A DNA stretch of 64,000 nucleotides from JADJLQ01 sp044227925 (GCA_044227925.1 JBGAVW010000010.1:1-64000); one strand, 5' to 3'; counted from the stretch's first letter, positions 26,447-35,581 are shown. Program-made: numbers and translations. The notes: generated by a model not told the origin, from the letters alone.

Positions 26447-28618
26447 TTACCGAATGACCTCCAATTTTTCGGTATATAGTCCTTTATTCGTCTTAATCTG
26501 GATGAAATAAACTCCCTGGTGTAAATTACTTACTTCTTGCTTGTATGCTTTTAATGGGATCAGATTTTTATTGATCACTATCCTGCCAGTCAGATCAATG
26601 ACAGATATTTTCTCTATGAGTTCAGAGTCCTGATTTACTTTGATATTAAAAAACTGGGTAGCGGGATTGGGGAATGGGACAATATCTGGAGACTTTGATT
26701 TTTTAGTAAAGTCAATCATGACCTTGGTTTTGGTGTCAGCAAAGCCAAGTACATTGCCATTGGTTTGGCCTAGTTGGATATTTTTAATAGAAAATTCAAG
26801 AGGGAGTTCTTTAGGTATTTTGAATCCTTCAGCATGCGATACTATAGGTCCTCCTTTTGCTCTGACCTTAACGGTCTTTCCTTGACCATTTCTTGGTTTA
26901 CCAAGCGCACTGGCAAAGTTTACGGACATTCTATTATTGCCATTGATTCTTCCTCCAAGAATTGCATTATCATATCCAAACCAGGAGTTTTCAATTATCT
27001 GAACTTCCAGATCCTCTGCCTTGATTAATTGATTATTAAATTCCAAATCAAAGCTGATAGACTCTATATCTCTCAAAAGATTGGATTCATTGCCAAATCC
27101 AAATTGAATGACGGCGTCCTCACCCGGGGCAATTACTGCAGCGACAGGAAGTACTTCCAAACCGTTTGGAATCAACTGAAATATACCCTGTGGTAATAAT
27201 TTATGTGACTGATTGTAATTTGATATTACAGAAGAGAGATCTGACTGATCAATATCTCCATCTCCGTCTGTGTCGGCATACTTGGCATTTTGCTCCAGAT
27301 TGCGACTCCAATTAGAAGATTTTTGGTTTGTCCAAACAGATGAAGCCGAAGGTCTTTGAGTCCCAAAAGTTCCTAAAAATTTGCTTACTATATTGACATC
27401 TTTCAGATTTACCAAGCCGTCATTATTAGCATCACCTGGCCATACAAAATCTGAGCCTGGAGTACATATAGGATCGGCATAGGATTCAACTTTGATTTTA
27501 AGTGGTGCGCATTGTTTTGTACCTGTGGTCAGGCAAAAATTGGCTATAAATTGATCACTACCTATAAAGCCAGGAAGTGGTGTATATACCAGCGGATTGT
27601 ATACAGTATTCTGATCGCAGGAAGAATTAATTATGCTATTGCCTTTATAAAAATCTAACGTACCAAATTTGGGTTCGGAGATGATTCTAAACTCATAATC
27701 GGTGATGGGGATTTCATATGGCAAAACCAGAGACTTTCCCTCCGGAGTGCGGAAAACAGGATTGAGATCTTCACGAGGTAAAAAATCACTTACATACAAA
27801 TACGCAGTTGAAGTTTCGCAATCGCCTTGGTTGCAAGCTGTATATTCAAAACTGGTAATTCCTTCAAAATCAAGAGTTGTAGTAAAAGTAAAACTATTAT
27901 CAGCATTCAAAGTTAAATTGCCAACTGAAGGCTGTGTAAATCCTGAAATTAAAAAGCCTCCTTTATCATTCAATCTCACATCAAATAACCTGGATGTATT
28001 TTTATTAAGGTAAATAATATCTTCGGCAAGAGATTGGGATTTTTCATTGGTATTAATAATATCAATTACAATGGTTTGACTTTTAGCACCATTGGAAAAA
28101 GTGATTATTTCTTTGCCTGCATTGGAATTGTTTGCTGTATAACTATATTGATGGTCCCCTATTTTGTTTAAAAAGCCTTTTTTCACAGGCCCTTTAATTG
28201 AGAAATCTTTTTCCTTTACATAAAAGTTAATGCTTGAATTTTTAAGAACACCTTGATAAATAGTATCATTATAGTATTCCTTTGATGGGTTCACAACCAA
28301 CACAGAGAAAAATCCTATACCACAATTATCTTTATCATCACAAGAAGTATATATTATTTTGGCAATACCTTCATATCCGGGATCGGGTTTGAAATTAATT
28401 TGGTTTGAAGTAAAAGTGGCCAAGCCGTGTTCTGAATAAGAAATTGACTTTATGGAAAGAGTAGATGAAGAAATATCATTTTGCAAAGGGTTCAGACTTA
28501 TTTGTTCACCAAGAGATCGGGCAAAATCAGAATTACAAATGGTAGCACTGTTCCAGCTTTGAGTAAAGGCAAAAGCGGGCAAAAAAAATAAAAATAAACA
28601 GCTTATAATACGGTTCAT
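26447..28618 (-). CDS. Secreted multidomain protein with dockerin-like Ca-binding repeats and a T9SS type A sorting domain
   Basis: Signal peptide MNRIISCLFLFFLPAFAFTQ, so the ATG at 28618 is preferred over a frame extension of 31 codons. The N-terminal half has tandem Ig-like/cadherin-like repeats (motif YEGIAKIIYTSCDDKD and FEGITSFEYTACNQGD). Around residues 390-470 two Ca-binding loops (DANNDGLVNLKDVN and DTDGDGDIDQSDLS) form a dockerin-type pair. A beta-sandwich follows, and the last 75 residues are a type A sorting domain (PFPNPATQFFNIKV, then LTGRIV, LHQGVYFIQIKT), which directs export through the type IX secretion system and attachment at the cell surface. 723 residues. Partner or substrate is not evident; no enzyme domain seen. 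Confidence 0.88.
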   Translation of the reverse strand: MNRIISCLFLFFLPAFAFTQSWNSATICNSDFARSLGEQISLNPLQNDISSSTLSIKSISYSEHGLATFTSNQINFKPDPGYEGIAKIIYTSCDDKDNCGIGFFSVLVVNPSKEYYNDTIYQGVLKNSSINFYVKEKDFSIKGPVKKGFLNKIGDHQYSYTANNSNAGKEIITFSNGAKSQTIVIDIINTNEKSQSLAEDIIYLNKNTSRLFDVRLNDKGGFLISGFTQPSVGNLTLNADNSFTFTTTLDFEGITSFEYTACNQGDCETSTAYLYVSDFLPREDLNPVFRTPEGKSLVLPYEIPITDYEFRIISEPKFGTLDFYKGNSIINSSCDQNTVYNPLVYTPLPGFIGSDQFIANFCLTTGTKQCAPLKIKVESYADPICTPGSDFVWPGDANNDGLVNLKDVNIVSKFLGTFGTQRPSASSVWTNQKSSNWSRNLEQNAKYADTDGDGDIDQSDLSSVISNYNQSHKLLPQGIFQLIPNGLEVLPVAAVIAPGEDAVIQFGFGNESNLLRDIESISFDLEFNNQLIKAEDLEVQIIENSWFGYDNAILGGRINGNNRMSVNFASALGKPRNGQGKTVKVRAKGGPIVSHAEGFKIPKELPLEFSIKNIQLGQTNGNVLGFADTKTKVMIDFTKKSKSPDIVPFPNPATQFFNIKVNQDSELIEKISVIDLTGRIVINKNLIPLKAYKQEVSNLHQGVYFIQIKTNKGLYTEKLEVIR

Positions 28619-28779
28619 TATCTTAGTGACTACAATTTTGATCGCAAGATAATGGAAAATCTGGAAATCAAAACAATAAATATATAAATTATTCATATAT
28701 CTATTTAACACATGTATGGATTTGCTAATATATAAATAACTGTTTAACTGTTAATTATAATATAACCATTTTATCAAGA

Positions 28780-30192
28780 ATGAAGGAGCTCAAGTTTCTA
28801 AAGGTACTCAAACTAATGCCAAAAAATGAAATATTGAGATTTGAAGACTTCCTTAACTCCCCTTATTGCAATCAAAATGAAAATTTAATTGAATTTTACA
28901 ATACGTTTAAAGTAAGCGATTTTAATTCTACTCTGGATGGAGAACAGAAATCAAGAGCCTGGGCACTTATAGCTCCGGGTATTGAATTCAACGAATCAAA
29001 ATGGAGAAAAGCATGCTTTGAGTTCACAGGCCTGATTTATAAATTTTTCTCATTTCAAAAATTGAAAGAAAAAAAACTATTAGAGAACAATTTGCTGTTG
29101 GAATATATAATTGATAATAATGTTCATATCCCAGTCAATTCGCTGTTGGAGAGTACAAAGAACTTATTCAAGACGAGTAAAATCTCTTCTGATTTTCATC
29201 TTCATTTATTCAATTTCAATCAAAACGAGTACGATCTGCTGAATTTTGAAGTAGAAATGGAGAAAGCATCAAATATTGAAGAAGTACATCATCATCTCGA
29301 TTTATTTTATTTATCTGAAAAGGTCAAGCAGTTGGTAAATGTATTAACCAGAAGGAATGATTTTAATATACCGATAAAAATTAATTTTGAAGAAGAATCG
29401 CTACATCTTATAAAAAAATACAATATCGATCTATATCCTGAAATTAATATCTATTTTATACTCTATAATTTAAAAAAAAACAATATCAGTTCTGACTATA
29501 AAAAATTCAAGGCTGAGGTCGAAAAGCATTTGTACAAATTTGAACTGGATGAAGCCGCTGATATTTTTAAGGAGGCGATAAACTACTGTATCGCACAGGT
29601 AAATGAAGGTTATACCGATTTTAATATGGAAACCCTTGCATGGTACAAGTTTGGACTGGCAAATGATGTGGTATTTCTCAAAAATAAATTTCATCCGGGT
29701 CACTTTTTAAATATAGTATTATTCGGTATCCGTACCAAAGAGTTTTCCTGGACAGAAAATTTCATTGAAGAATACCAAAAGATCATACCAAAAGAATCTA
29801 AAAAAGATATAGTTACATTTTCATTGGCCCGTCTGTATTTCAATCAAAATAAATTTGAAGATGTCATAGAAAAACTAAGAGATGTTGAATTTAATGAGCT
29901 TACCTATAATCTGGATGCAAAAGTTTTATTATTAGCCACATATTACGAAGTAGATGAAATTTCGGCGATGATTTCCCTGGCGGACTCTTACCGTACTTTC
30001 CTTAATCGCCACGAAAAAGACATCACCAAAGCAAAACAATTGAGGTACCTTAATTTCATCAAATTTATTAAAAAACTAAGCAGGGTAAAATACCAGGATA
30101 AAAAATCAAAAGAGAAACTAATAGAGGATATACAATCTACTGACGGGGTGGTGAATAAAGCCTGGCTTACAGAAAAGGCAAAGGGATTGTAG
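28780..30192 (+). CDS. Hypothetical alpha-helical protein
   Basis: I cannot name the family. The 470 residues have no signal peptide or membrane helix and look helical throughout, in the style of TPR-like solenoids (FSLARLYFNQNKFEDVIEKL near residue 350 resembles a TPR pair). The opening MKELKFLKVLKLMPKNEILR, followed by FEDFLNSPYCNQNENLIEFY, resembles a recurring family of uncharacterised proteins I associate with Saprospiraceae-type genomes, but this is recollection. It is Lys/Asn/Phe-rich and more AT-rich than its neighbours. It is divergent from the T9SS cargo gene, with 161 bp between the starts, and ends 34 bp from the convergent purU. Confidence 0.7.
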   Translation: MKELKFLKVLKLMPKNEILRFEDFLNSPYCNQNENLIEFYNTFKVSDFNSTLDGEQKSRAWALIAPGIEFNESKWRKACFEFTGLIYKFFSFQKLKEKKLLENNLLLEYIIDNNVHIPVNSLLESTKNLFKTSKISSDFHLHLFNFNQNEYDLLNFEVEMEKASNIEEVHHHLDLFYLSEKVKQLVNVLTRRNDFNIPIKINFEEESLHLIKKYNIDLYPEINIYFILYNLKKNNISSDYKKFKAEVEKHLYKFELDEAADIFKEAINYCIAQVNEGYTDFNMETLAWYKFGLANDVVFLKNKFHPGHFLNIVLFGIRTKEFSWTENFIEEYQKIIPKESKKDIVTFSLARLYFNQNKFEDVIEKLRDVEFNELTYNLDAKVLLLATYYEVDEISAMISLADSYRTFLNRHEKDITKAKQLRYLNFIKFIKKLSRVKYQDKKSKEKLIEDIQSTDGVVNKAWLTEKAKGL

Positions 30193-30226
30193 CTACCGGA
30201 AAGTGTGAAAGAAGGATTTTGAATGC

Positions 30227-31066
30227 TCAATCCAGTATTACGGTACGGTTATTCACCACGAATACTTGGTCGTGCAATACTTTTTTTAGTGCATCGGCGA
30301 GTACTGCTTTTTCAATTTCATGGCCTGCTTCAATCATGTCTTTCAAAACGTATTCATGATTCACTTCAATGGTTTTTTGAGAAATAATCGGACCATCATC
30401 CAATGTATTCGTTACAAAATGCGCAGTCGCACCAATGATCTTCACTCCCCTGTCGTACGCTTGTTTGTAAGGGTGAGCGCCTACAAATGCCGGTAAGAAT
30501 GAATGGTGAATATTGATAATTCTGTTCTCGTAAAATGAAACAAACCAGGGTGATAATATGCGCATAAATTTAGCCAGTACTATAAAATCAGGATCATATT
30601 CTTTTATTTGATCGCGCAATCCGGCTTCGAACTCTTCCCGTGATTTATTTTCATGTCTTATCAGGATAAATGGTATTGACATTCGAGTACATATTTCTTG
30701 AAGGCCTTCATAGGTACCAATCACGGCTTGGATATCAGCATTAATTTCTTTAAAATGATGTCGGATGAGCAGATCAGTAAGGCAATGGTGTTCCTTTGTC
30801 ACCATGATTAGTATTTTCTTCTTCTGCCGCGGGTGCACAGTAATGACAGCATCTTCAGGCAGTATAACATTGAGCTCCTGATGAAGCTTGGCTATGTTTA
30901 ATTCACCTGATAATTCTATTCTGGCAAAAAAAGTATTGGAATCTTCCTCGACAAATTCCTTCATAATAAGCACATTATGATTATTTTCATAGAGCACACC
31001 AGAAATACGGGCTATCAATCCCTTTTGATCAGAACATTGAATTCTGACTACATGATTATTCAACAT
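30227..31066 (-). CDS. purU: Formyltetrahydrofolate deformylase
   Basis: Hydrolyses 10-formyl-THF to formate and THF, balancing one-carbon pools and supplying formate for PurT-type purine synthesis. An N-terminal ACT domain (1-85, VRIQCSDQKGLIARISGVLY) allows regulation, in E. coli by Met and Gly. The formyltransferase fold has the catalytic motif NIHHSFLPAFVGAHPYKQ with the conserved His, and the downstream Asp in DDGPIISQ. 279 residues, full length. The MFS gene lies 11 bp upstream on the same strand; cotranscription is likely although the functions do not obviously match. Confidence 0.96.
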   Translation of the reverse strand: MLNNHVVRIQCSDQKGLIARISGVLYENNHNVLIMKEFVEEDSNTFFARIELSGELNIAKLHQELNVILPEDAVITVHPRQKKKILIMVTKEHHCLTDLLIRHHFKEINADIQAVIGTYEGLQEICTRMSIPFILIRHENKSREEFEAGLRDQIKEYDPDFIVLAKFMRILSPWFVSFYENRIINIHHSFLPAFVGAHPYKQAYDRGVKIIGATAHFVTNTLDDGPIISQKTIEVNHEYVLKDMIEAGHEIEKAVLADALKKVLHDQVFVVNNRTVILD

Positions 31067-31077
31067 ATTTTAAATGC

Positions 31078-32394
31078 TTATTTAGCCAACTTTTTCTCAA
31101 GGTCTTCCAATGACACTCCTTTAGTTTCAGGCATGATCTTCCATACCCAAATTAATTGCAAAAGCATCATTCCGGCAAAAATGGCGAATATAGTTGCACC
31201 CCCTAGTTTTTCATTGGCAATAGGAAAGAAAGCACCAATGAGTGCTGCAAATATCCAATGTGTGGTGCTTCCCAATGACATACCAAGTGATCTTACTTTA
31301 TTGGGGAAGATTTCAGAAATGAAGACCCAAATCACAGCGCCCTGTCCAATGGCATGTGATGCTATGAAAACAAACAATAAAATGGGTACAAATGCTGATC
31401 CGGTCCCTAAATAAAAGGCAAGTGATACAGAAGCCAATGAAATGATATATCCTATACTACCAATGTACATTAGTATCCTTCTTCCAAATTGATCAATAAG
31501 TCTCAATCCAAGCATAGTAAAAATCAAATTGACAATACCAATACCTACTGTAGATAATAACGCTACTTTAGCCCCCAATCCTACCTCCTGCAAAATACGA
31601 GGGGCATAATAGATTATAGCATTTATTCCCGATAATTGATTAAAAAAGGCAATTATAAAAGCTAAAAAAATGGAGAAATTATATTTACCTGAAATAAGTG
31701 ACATAAAATTAGTCGACTCTGACTTTACGGACATTGCGCTCAGCGATTCAACTACGGATGAAGGATCAATTATATTAAGGATCAGTTTTGCTTCATCTAC
31801 TTTACCTCTTGCCATGACCAACCATCTGGGGCTTTCAGGTACAAAAAATAATAATATCAAAAATACAATAGAAGGTATGGCCATGATACCAAGCATAATT
31901 CGCCAAGACTGATCCGTAGTATTGCCAATCAAATAATTTGAGGCATAAGCAACTAAAATTCCAAGTACCAGGTTAAATTGAAACATGGCGGTAAGACGGC
32001 CTCTTTTTTCTTTAGGAGCAATCTCAGATATATACACTGGTGCAACCACAGATGAAGCTCCTACTCCCAAGCCACCAATAAATCTAAAAAACATCAGCAT
32101 ACCAGGGCCCGCTGCCATTGCAGAACCAATGGAACAAATTAAAAATAACAGGGCGATGATAATTAAAGTTGGTTTTCTGCCAAACTTATCTGCCGGGATA
32201 CCCCCTATTAGAGCACCTACTACGGTACCATATAAGCCCATTCCCACCAGTTGGCCAAGGACAAGATTATCCAGGTTCCACAATTTTTGAATTGCCTGCT
32301 CACCTCCGGATATCACCGCTGTATCAAATCCAAATAAAAAACCACCTAAGGATACTGCCAATGACCAAAACAAAACATTACCTTTTACATTCAT
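31078..32394 (-). CDS. Sugar porter family MFS transporter
   Basis: Twelve-helix sugar/proton symporter of the XylE/AraE/GLUT type. Signatures in order: GGFLFGFDTAVISGG in helix 1, GRKPTLIIIALLF after helix 2, the PESPRWLV loop after helix 6, NQLSGINAIIYYAP in helix 7 (sugar-binding QLS motif), FGRRILMYIG after helix 8 and PETKGVSLEDLEKKL at the C-terminus. The 438-residue length is slightly short for the family, consistent with short termini. Substrate is probably a monosaccharide such as xylose, arabinose or glucose. The purU gene follows 11 bp downstream. Confidence 0.93.
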   Translation of the reverse strand: MNVKGNVLFWSLAVSLGGFLFGFDTAVISGGEQAIQKLWNLDNLVLGQLVGMGLYGTVVGALIGGIPADKFGRKPTLIIIALLFLICSIGSAMAAGPGMLMFFRFIGGLGVGASSVVAPVYISEIAPKEKRGRLTAMFQFNLVLGILVAYASNYLIGNTTDQSWRIMLGIMAIPSIVFLILLFFVPESPRWLVMARGKVDEAKLILNIIDPSSVVESLSAMSVKSESTNFMSLISGKYNFSIFLAFIIAFFNQLSGINAIIYYAPRILQEVGLGAKVALLSTVGIGIVNLIFTMLGLRLIDQFGRRILMYIGSIGYIISLASVSLAFYLGTGSAFVPILLFVFIASHAIGQGAVIWVFISEIFPNKVRSLGMSLGSTTHWIFAALIGAFFPIANEKLGGATIFAIFAGMMLLQLIWVWKIMPETKGVSLEDLEKKLAK

Positions 32395-32468
32395 ATCCTA
32401 CATTTCTCGTAAAAATAAGAAGAATGAATGAGGTAAAGAAATCAGGTTATTAACCCTATGAAGTTAAG

Positions 32469-32999
32469 TCACTTTTCAGTATTCATTGTTGTAATAATAT
32501 TATTTTCATGGTGGCCTGCATGATACAAATAGAAGTAAATCATCTCACGGATCGTGAGTTGACCTATTAATGGATGCGGTATTTGATAAAAATCCAATTC
32601 TTCTTCTGAAAAATTGTTCAGACCGGATATCAATTGATTTACTTGTTCTTCTAACTCTTTTATCAGGATAGAAGTTTCATGTGTGAGGTGCACCGGTACA
32701 AATCTATCGGGAGATTTTATATTTCCTCCACTCAACGCTTCCTTATAGATTTTCATGATTTCAGTAAATGACCTGCTTCCTCGATGAGTAATTCCCAGGT
32801 TCCTAGAAATAAATTTTTGTTTATCAGATAATAATTTACTCACAGGAAAAATACTAAGTTCGACATGTTTTAGGTTTTGGGCAGGTGACCATTTACCATC
32901 CGGTTGGTAGGTGGCAAGCTCTGAACCAAAGCTCAGGAATGTGTCTTTTAATTTAGAATGTACATTTTCTAATTCTGATTGTAAAATGGGAATAGTCAT
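32469..32999 (-). CDS. DinB-like (DinB_2) putative metal-dependent protein
   Basis: Four-helix bundle protein of the DinB/YfiT superfamily. Likely metal histidines are in NLKHVELSIF, in VHLTHETSIL and in YFYLYHAGHHENNIIT; the HAGHH end motif is typical of DinB_2 members. Members include thiol-S-transferases (BSH-dependent) and many enzymes of unknown activity. It lies 9 bp downstream of the TetR gene and in the same direction, so both are probably controlled by the operator at 33625-33648. A second DinB-fold gene lies on the other side of tetR. 176 residues. Confidence 0.85.
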   Translation of the reverse strand: MTIPILQSELENVHSKLKDTFLSFGSELATYQPDGKWSPAQNLKHVELSIFPVSKLLSDKQKFISRNLGITHRGSRSFTEIMKIYKEALSGGNIKSPDRFVPVHLTHETSILIKELEEQVNQLISGLNNFSEEELDFYQIPHPLIGQLTIREMIYFYLYHAGHHENNIITTMNTEK

Positions 33000-33008
33000 A
33001 TTTGATTT

Positions 33009-33614
33009 TTATATTTTCGGAGAAATTGAATAGGTTAGGTTGACCAGTTTTTTTAGTTTAGCCAGTATTGAATTTAATATGGTTGGTGAATTGACTAATT
33101 TGGACATCATGATAGCACCTTCTATTGTAGCAAAAATGTATTTTGCTTCTTCTAAAGGCTCAATAGAAGGTCGAAACTGCATTTGCTCTTTACCAAGCTG
33201 AATGATACTGGCAATAAAAAGTACAGATCGGTTCATAAATTTAGAGGCTGTTTTACTCAACTCAGAATATTGATCATCAGCATCTATAGCGGCATTCAGT
33301 AACGGGCATCCACCTTTAATAATTGGATTGACAGAATAATTTTCATAAAATTCCAGTATTGCAATCAGCTTTTCTTTGGGTGTGGATTTGCATTCGGTAC
33401 TGGTTTTCACTGCGAGTGCCACTTTTTCAAAAGCATGGGATAATACCGCTTCTGCTAACTGGTCTTTACTGTCAAAATGACCATAAAGGCAGCCTTTGGC
33501 CAGCCCGGTTTGTTCCAAAATATCTGCGATACTGGTGGCAGCATATCCTTTGCTATTAAAAATAGGAGCGGCTGACTCTATTATGTATTGCCTGGTACGT
33601 TCGGATTTCTTCAT
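33009..33614 (-). CDS. TetR/AcrR-family transcriptional repressor
   Basis: The N-terminal HTH (about residues 10-55) carries the typical YAATSIADILEQTGLAKGCL then LYGHFDSKDQLAEAVL, as in the NemR/AcuR/YxaF type. The C-terminal ligand domain has two cysteines (TECKSTPK and KGGCPLLNAAID); GGCPL is characteristic of this subfamily, where a cysteine can be redox- or electrophile-sensitive, as in NemR. It should bind the perfect palindrome 33625-33648, which covers its own -7 element and the -33 of the divergent DinB gene, giving autoregulation. 201 residues. The DinB_2 gene follows after 9 bp. Confidence 0.92.
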   Translation of the reverse strand: MKKSERTRQYIIESAAPIFNSKGYAATSIADILEQTGLAKGCLYGHFDSKDQLAEAVLSHAFEKVALAVKTSTECKSTPKEKLIAILEFYENYSVNPIIKGGCPLLNAAIDADDQYSELSKTASKFMNRSVLFIASIIQLGKEQMQFRPSIEPLEEAKYIFATIEGAIMMSKLVNSPTILNSILAKLKKLVNLTYSISPKI

Positions 33615-33622
33615 TAATTATA

Positions 33623-33630
33623 CAAAAATA
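33623..33630 (-). promoter_or_regulatory. Predicted -7 element (TATTTTTG) of tetR-dinB_2
   Basis: The minus strand reads TATTTTTG, 8 nt before the tetR ATG, and overlaps the left arm of the palindrome 33625-33648. A very short or absent leader is implied. No clear -33 TTG. Confidence 0.45.
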
Positions 33631-33648
33631 GACCATTTGGTCTATTTT
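33625..33648. promoter_or_regulatory. TetR operator palindrome
   Basis: Perfect inverted repeat with 11-bp arms around a central TT; the core reads AATAGACCATTTGGTCTATT (33627-33646). GACC/GGTC half-sites of this kind are known for NemR/LmrA-type TetR repressors. It lies in the 53-bp gap between the divergent tetR and DinB genes and overlaps promoter elements of both. Confidence 0.8.
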
Positions 33649-33663
33649 AAAAAAATATTTTTG
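33636..33663 (+). promoter_or_regulatory. Predicted promoter of the divergent DinB gene (TTTG, 16-nt spacer, TATTTTTG)
   Basis: TTTG (33636-33639) sits at the centre of the TetR palindrome and TATTTTTG follows at 33656-33663. The ATG at 33668 is only 4 nt beyond, so the message is probably leaderless. Confidence 0.5.
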
Positions 33664-33667
33664 TACT

Positions 33668-34174
33668 ATGAATAAATCCTATTTTTCTGAACTGGCCGAT
33701 TACAATATCTGGGCTAACGAGATCATACAAAACTGGCTGAAAGCCATCACTATAGCTCAATGGTCTGCTCCAATAGTTTCAAGTTTTGGAAATATTGAAG
33801 CCACTGCTTTGCATATTGCAGCCGCAGAGACTATTTGGTTAGAAAGATTACTGCAGGTAAAATCTCCGGTATGGTTGTCCTATCAAACGAATCCGAATCG
33901 TGATGAAACACTCCGGATTTGGACTGGTGCATCACTGAATTTAAAAACATATGTACACGATATGGATGAGAGCAATTTGCAGACTATGTTGAATTTCAAA
34001 AGGAGAAATGGAGAGGAAAACTCCATGAAAATATATCAAATACTTGCTCACGTGTTTAATCACTCCACATATCATCGTGGGCAAATTTTGACTATGCTGA
34101 GGCAGCTAGGATTTAATGAGGTGAGTGGGACGGATATGTTATTGTTTTTTCAATCCAGGGATAAGAAAGTCTGA
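33668..34174 (+). CDS. DinB-family putative metal-dependent protein
   Basis: Four-helix DinB-fold protein. Metal-binding histidines are expected at the end of helix 2 (ATALHIAAAETIW) and in HVFNHSTYHRGQILTMLRQL, where HSTYHRGQ is the classic DinB C-terminal motif. The opening SELADYNIWANEII is also typical of DinB (YNxWAN). Enzymatic activity unknown; relatives include thiol transferases and maleylpyruvate-type isomerases. It is divergent from tetR and shares its operator, so induction by the TetR ligand is likely. The stop abuts the stop of the convergent DUF1080 gene. 168 residues. Confidence 0.88.
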   Translation: MNKSYFSELADYNIWANEIIQNWLKAITIAQWSAPIVSSFGNIEATALHIAAAETIWLERLLQVKSPVWLSYQTNPNRDETLRIWTGASLNLKTYVHDMDESNLQTMLNFKRRNGEENSMKIYQILAHVFNHSTYHRGQILTMLRQLGFNEVSGTDMLLFFQSRDKKV

Positions 34175-35521
34175 TTATTTTATCTCCCTGATTTTAATAT
34201 TTTTAAATTCAACTTCATCTCCATGATCCTGTAATAAGATATGGCCTAGTGGAGCAGAAGCAAACCCTGGGTATTTTTCATATTTGCTTCTTGCTACCAG
34301 GGCTTTAAATATAGCACTGTTCCTTTCATATTCAACTACTTTGAAACCATTCAACCAGTGTTGAACCCAATTATCAGGATGTACAATTATACGGCCATGA
34401 TTCCACTCTCCTATTTTGGATTTAAATCGTGTATCCAATTTTTTAGATGGAATTAAATCATACAGACTTGCTAGGGTTCTATTTCCTACTACTCCTTGTT
34501 TTGCATCCGGATGCAAATCATCATCAAGTATTTGGTACTCCAACCCAATACCTGATTTACCACCAGAATCATATTGTTCATCCACAAAATATTTAAGTCC
34601 ACTGTTTGCTCCGCTGGAAAGTTTGAAATCAAAAACCAATTCAAATGCCCCATATTTATCTTTGGTTACAATGTCGTTTCCTGTTTCAGAACCATCCGAT
34701 TTATCTATGTGGATCACACCATCGATTATTTTCCATCTTTTTTGAGGAGACTGATCACTGTGTACATTTCTCCAGCCATCAAAATTTTTTCCATTAAATA
34801 ACAGTTTGAATCCTTGTTTTACCTCGGAATCACTCAACGTATTACTCAATAGATTTACAACAGGTACATTCATTTGGCTTGGTTTTAATCCAGTAGTCTG
34901 AATTTTTATATTTTTCCATTTTATAGTTTTCCCTGCATCTTCAGATTTATTGATACCATGTACTTGTAAAGCTATAAATCCCTGCACGGTATGATCATCG
35001 ATAAGATGAGCAATGGGTATACCATTCAGCCAGGTCTTGATTTCCGGGCCTATAGCTTCTATTTTGTAGTGATTCCATTGATGTTGTTTGAATGCTGATT
35101 TTGCAAGAGGGTTAATATCGGGAATATACAACCAACCTCTCCTGGCTTCGTCATATATGCCTCCCGACCAAGCCCGGGGTGATGGATCCACTTCTATTTG
35201 ATGTCCGTGAACACGGCCATTATTAAATTCCGGATTAGAAAGGCTCCTTATTTGGATGCCAGAGTTCATCGATGAATCCACTTTAAGGTCCAACTCAAGA
35301 ACAAAATCTCCATATGTTTTTTCAGTGGCCAGGAAAGAATTTGGGCTATTAAATACGGTAGTACCAATAATCTCGCCATTTACTACTTTATACGGAGCAG
35401 TCCCATTTAGTTGCTTCCAGCCAGCAAGAGAATTGTTCACTATCAGTGATTTAAATGATTGACCGGAAACACTTTGTATGAAAATAAAAAAATGTAACAT
35501 TAAAAGATACTTCATCATCAT
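34175..35521 (-). CDS. Secreted protein with two DUF1080 (3-keto-disaccharide hydrolase-like) domains
   Basis: Signal peptide MKYLLMLHFFIFIQSVSGQ. Three consecutive ATGs at 35521, 35518 and 35515 are possible starts. Two copies of the concanavalin-like DUF1080 domain follow: the first (about 25-215) opens with NSLAGWKQLNGTAPYKVVNG and contains NSGIQIRS and HGHQIEVDP; the second (about 240-448) opens with LLFNGKNFDGWRNVHSD and contains SGANSGLKYFVDE and GLEYQILDDD. The family is linked to 3-keto-glycoside hydrolysis, and members often accompany glycoside oxidoreductases, which are absent here. The gene follows GH3 by 60 bp on the same strand and likely completes the same locus. 449 residues. 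Confidence 0.87.
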   Translation of the reverse strand: MMMKYLLMLHFFIFIQSVSGQSFKSLIVNNSLAGWKQLNGTAPYKVVNGEIIGTTVFNSPNSFLATEKTYGDFVLELDLKVDSSMNSGIQIRSLSNPEFNNGRVHGHQIEVDPSPRAWSGGIYDEARRGWLYIPDINPLAKSAFKQHQWNHYKIEAIGPEIKTWLNGIPIAHLIDDHTVQGFIALQVHGINKSEDAGKTIKWKNIKIQTTGLKPSQMNVPVVNLLSNTLSDSEVKQGFKLLFNGKNFDGWRNVHSDQSPQKRWKIIDGVIHIDKSDGSETGNDIVTKDKYGAFELVFDFKLSSGANSGLKYFVDEQYDSGGKSGIGLEYQILDDDLHPDAKQGVVGNRTLASLYDLIPSKKLDTRFKSKIGEWNHGRIIVHPDNWVQHWLNGFKVVEYERNSAIFKALVARSKYEKYPGFASAPLGHILLQDHGDEVEFKNIKIREIK

Positions 35522-35581
35522 AATTTTAAATGAGCTGAATTCAAAAAAAAAAAACAATTTTTCAATACTGTAAATATAAAA

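Noticed and set aside
30977..31414. 145-codon open frame opposite purU and the MFS gene
   Set aside because: Crosses two well-supported genes on the other strand; low-complexity translation.
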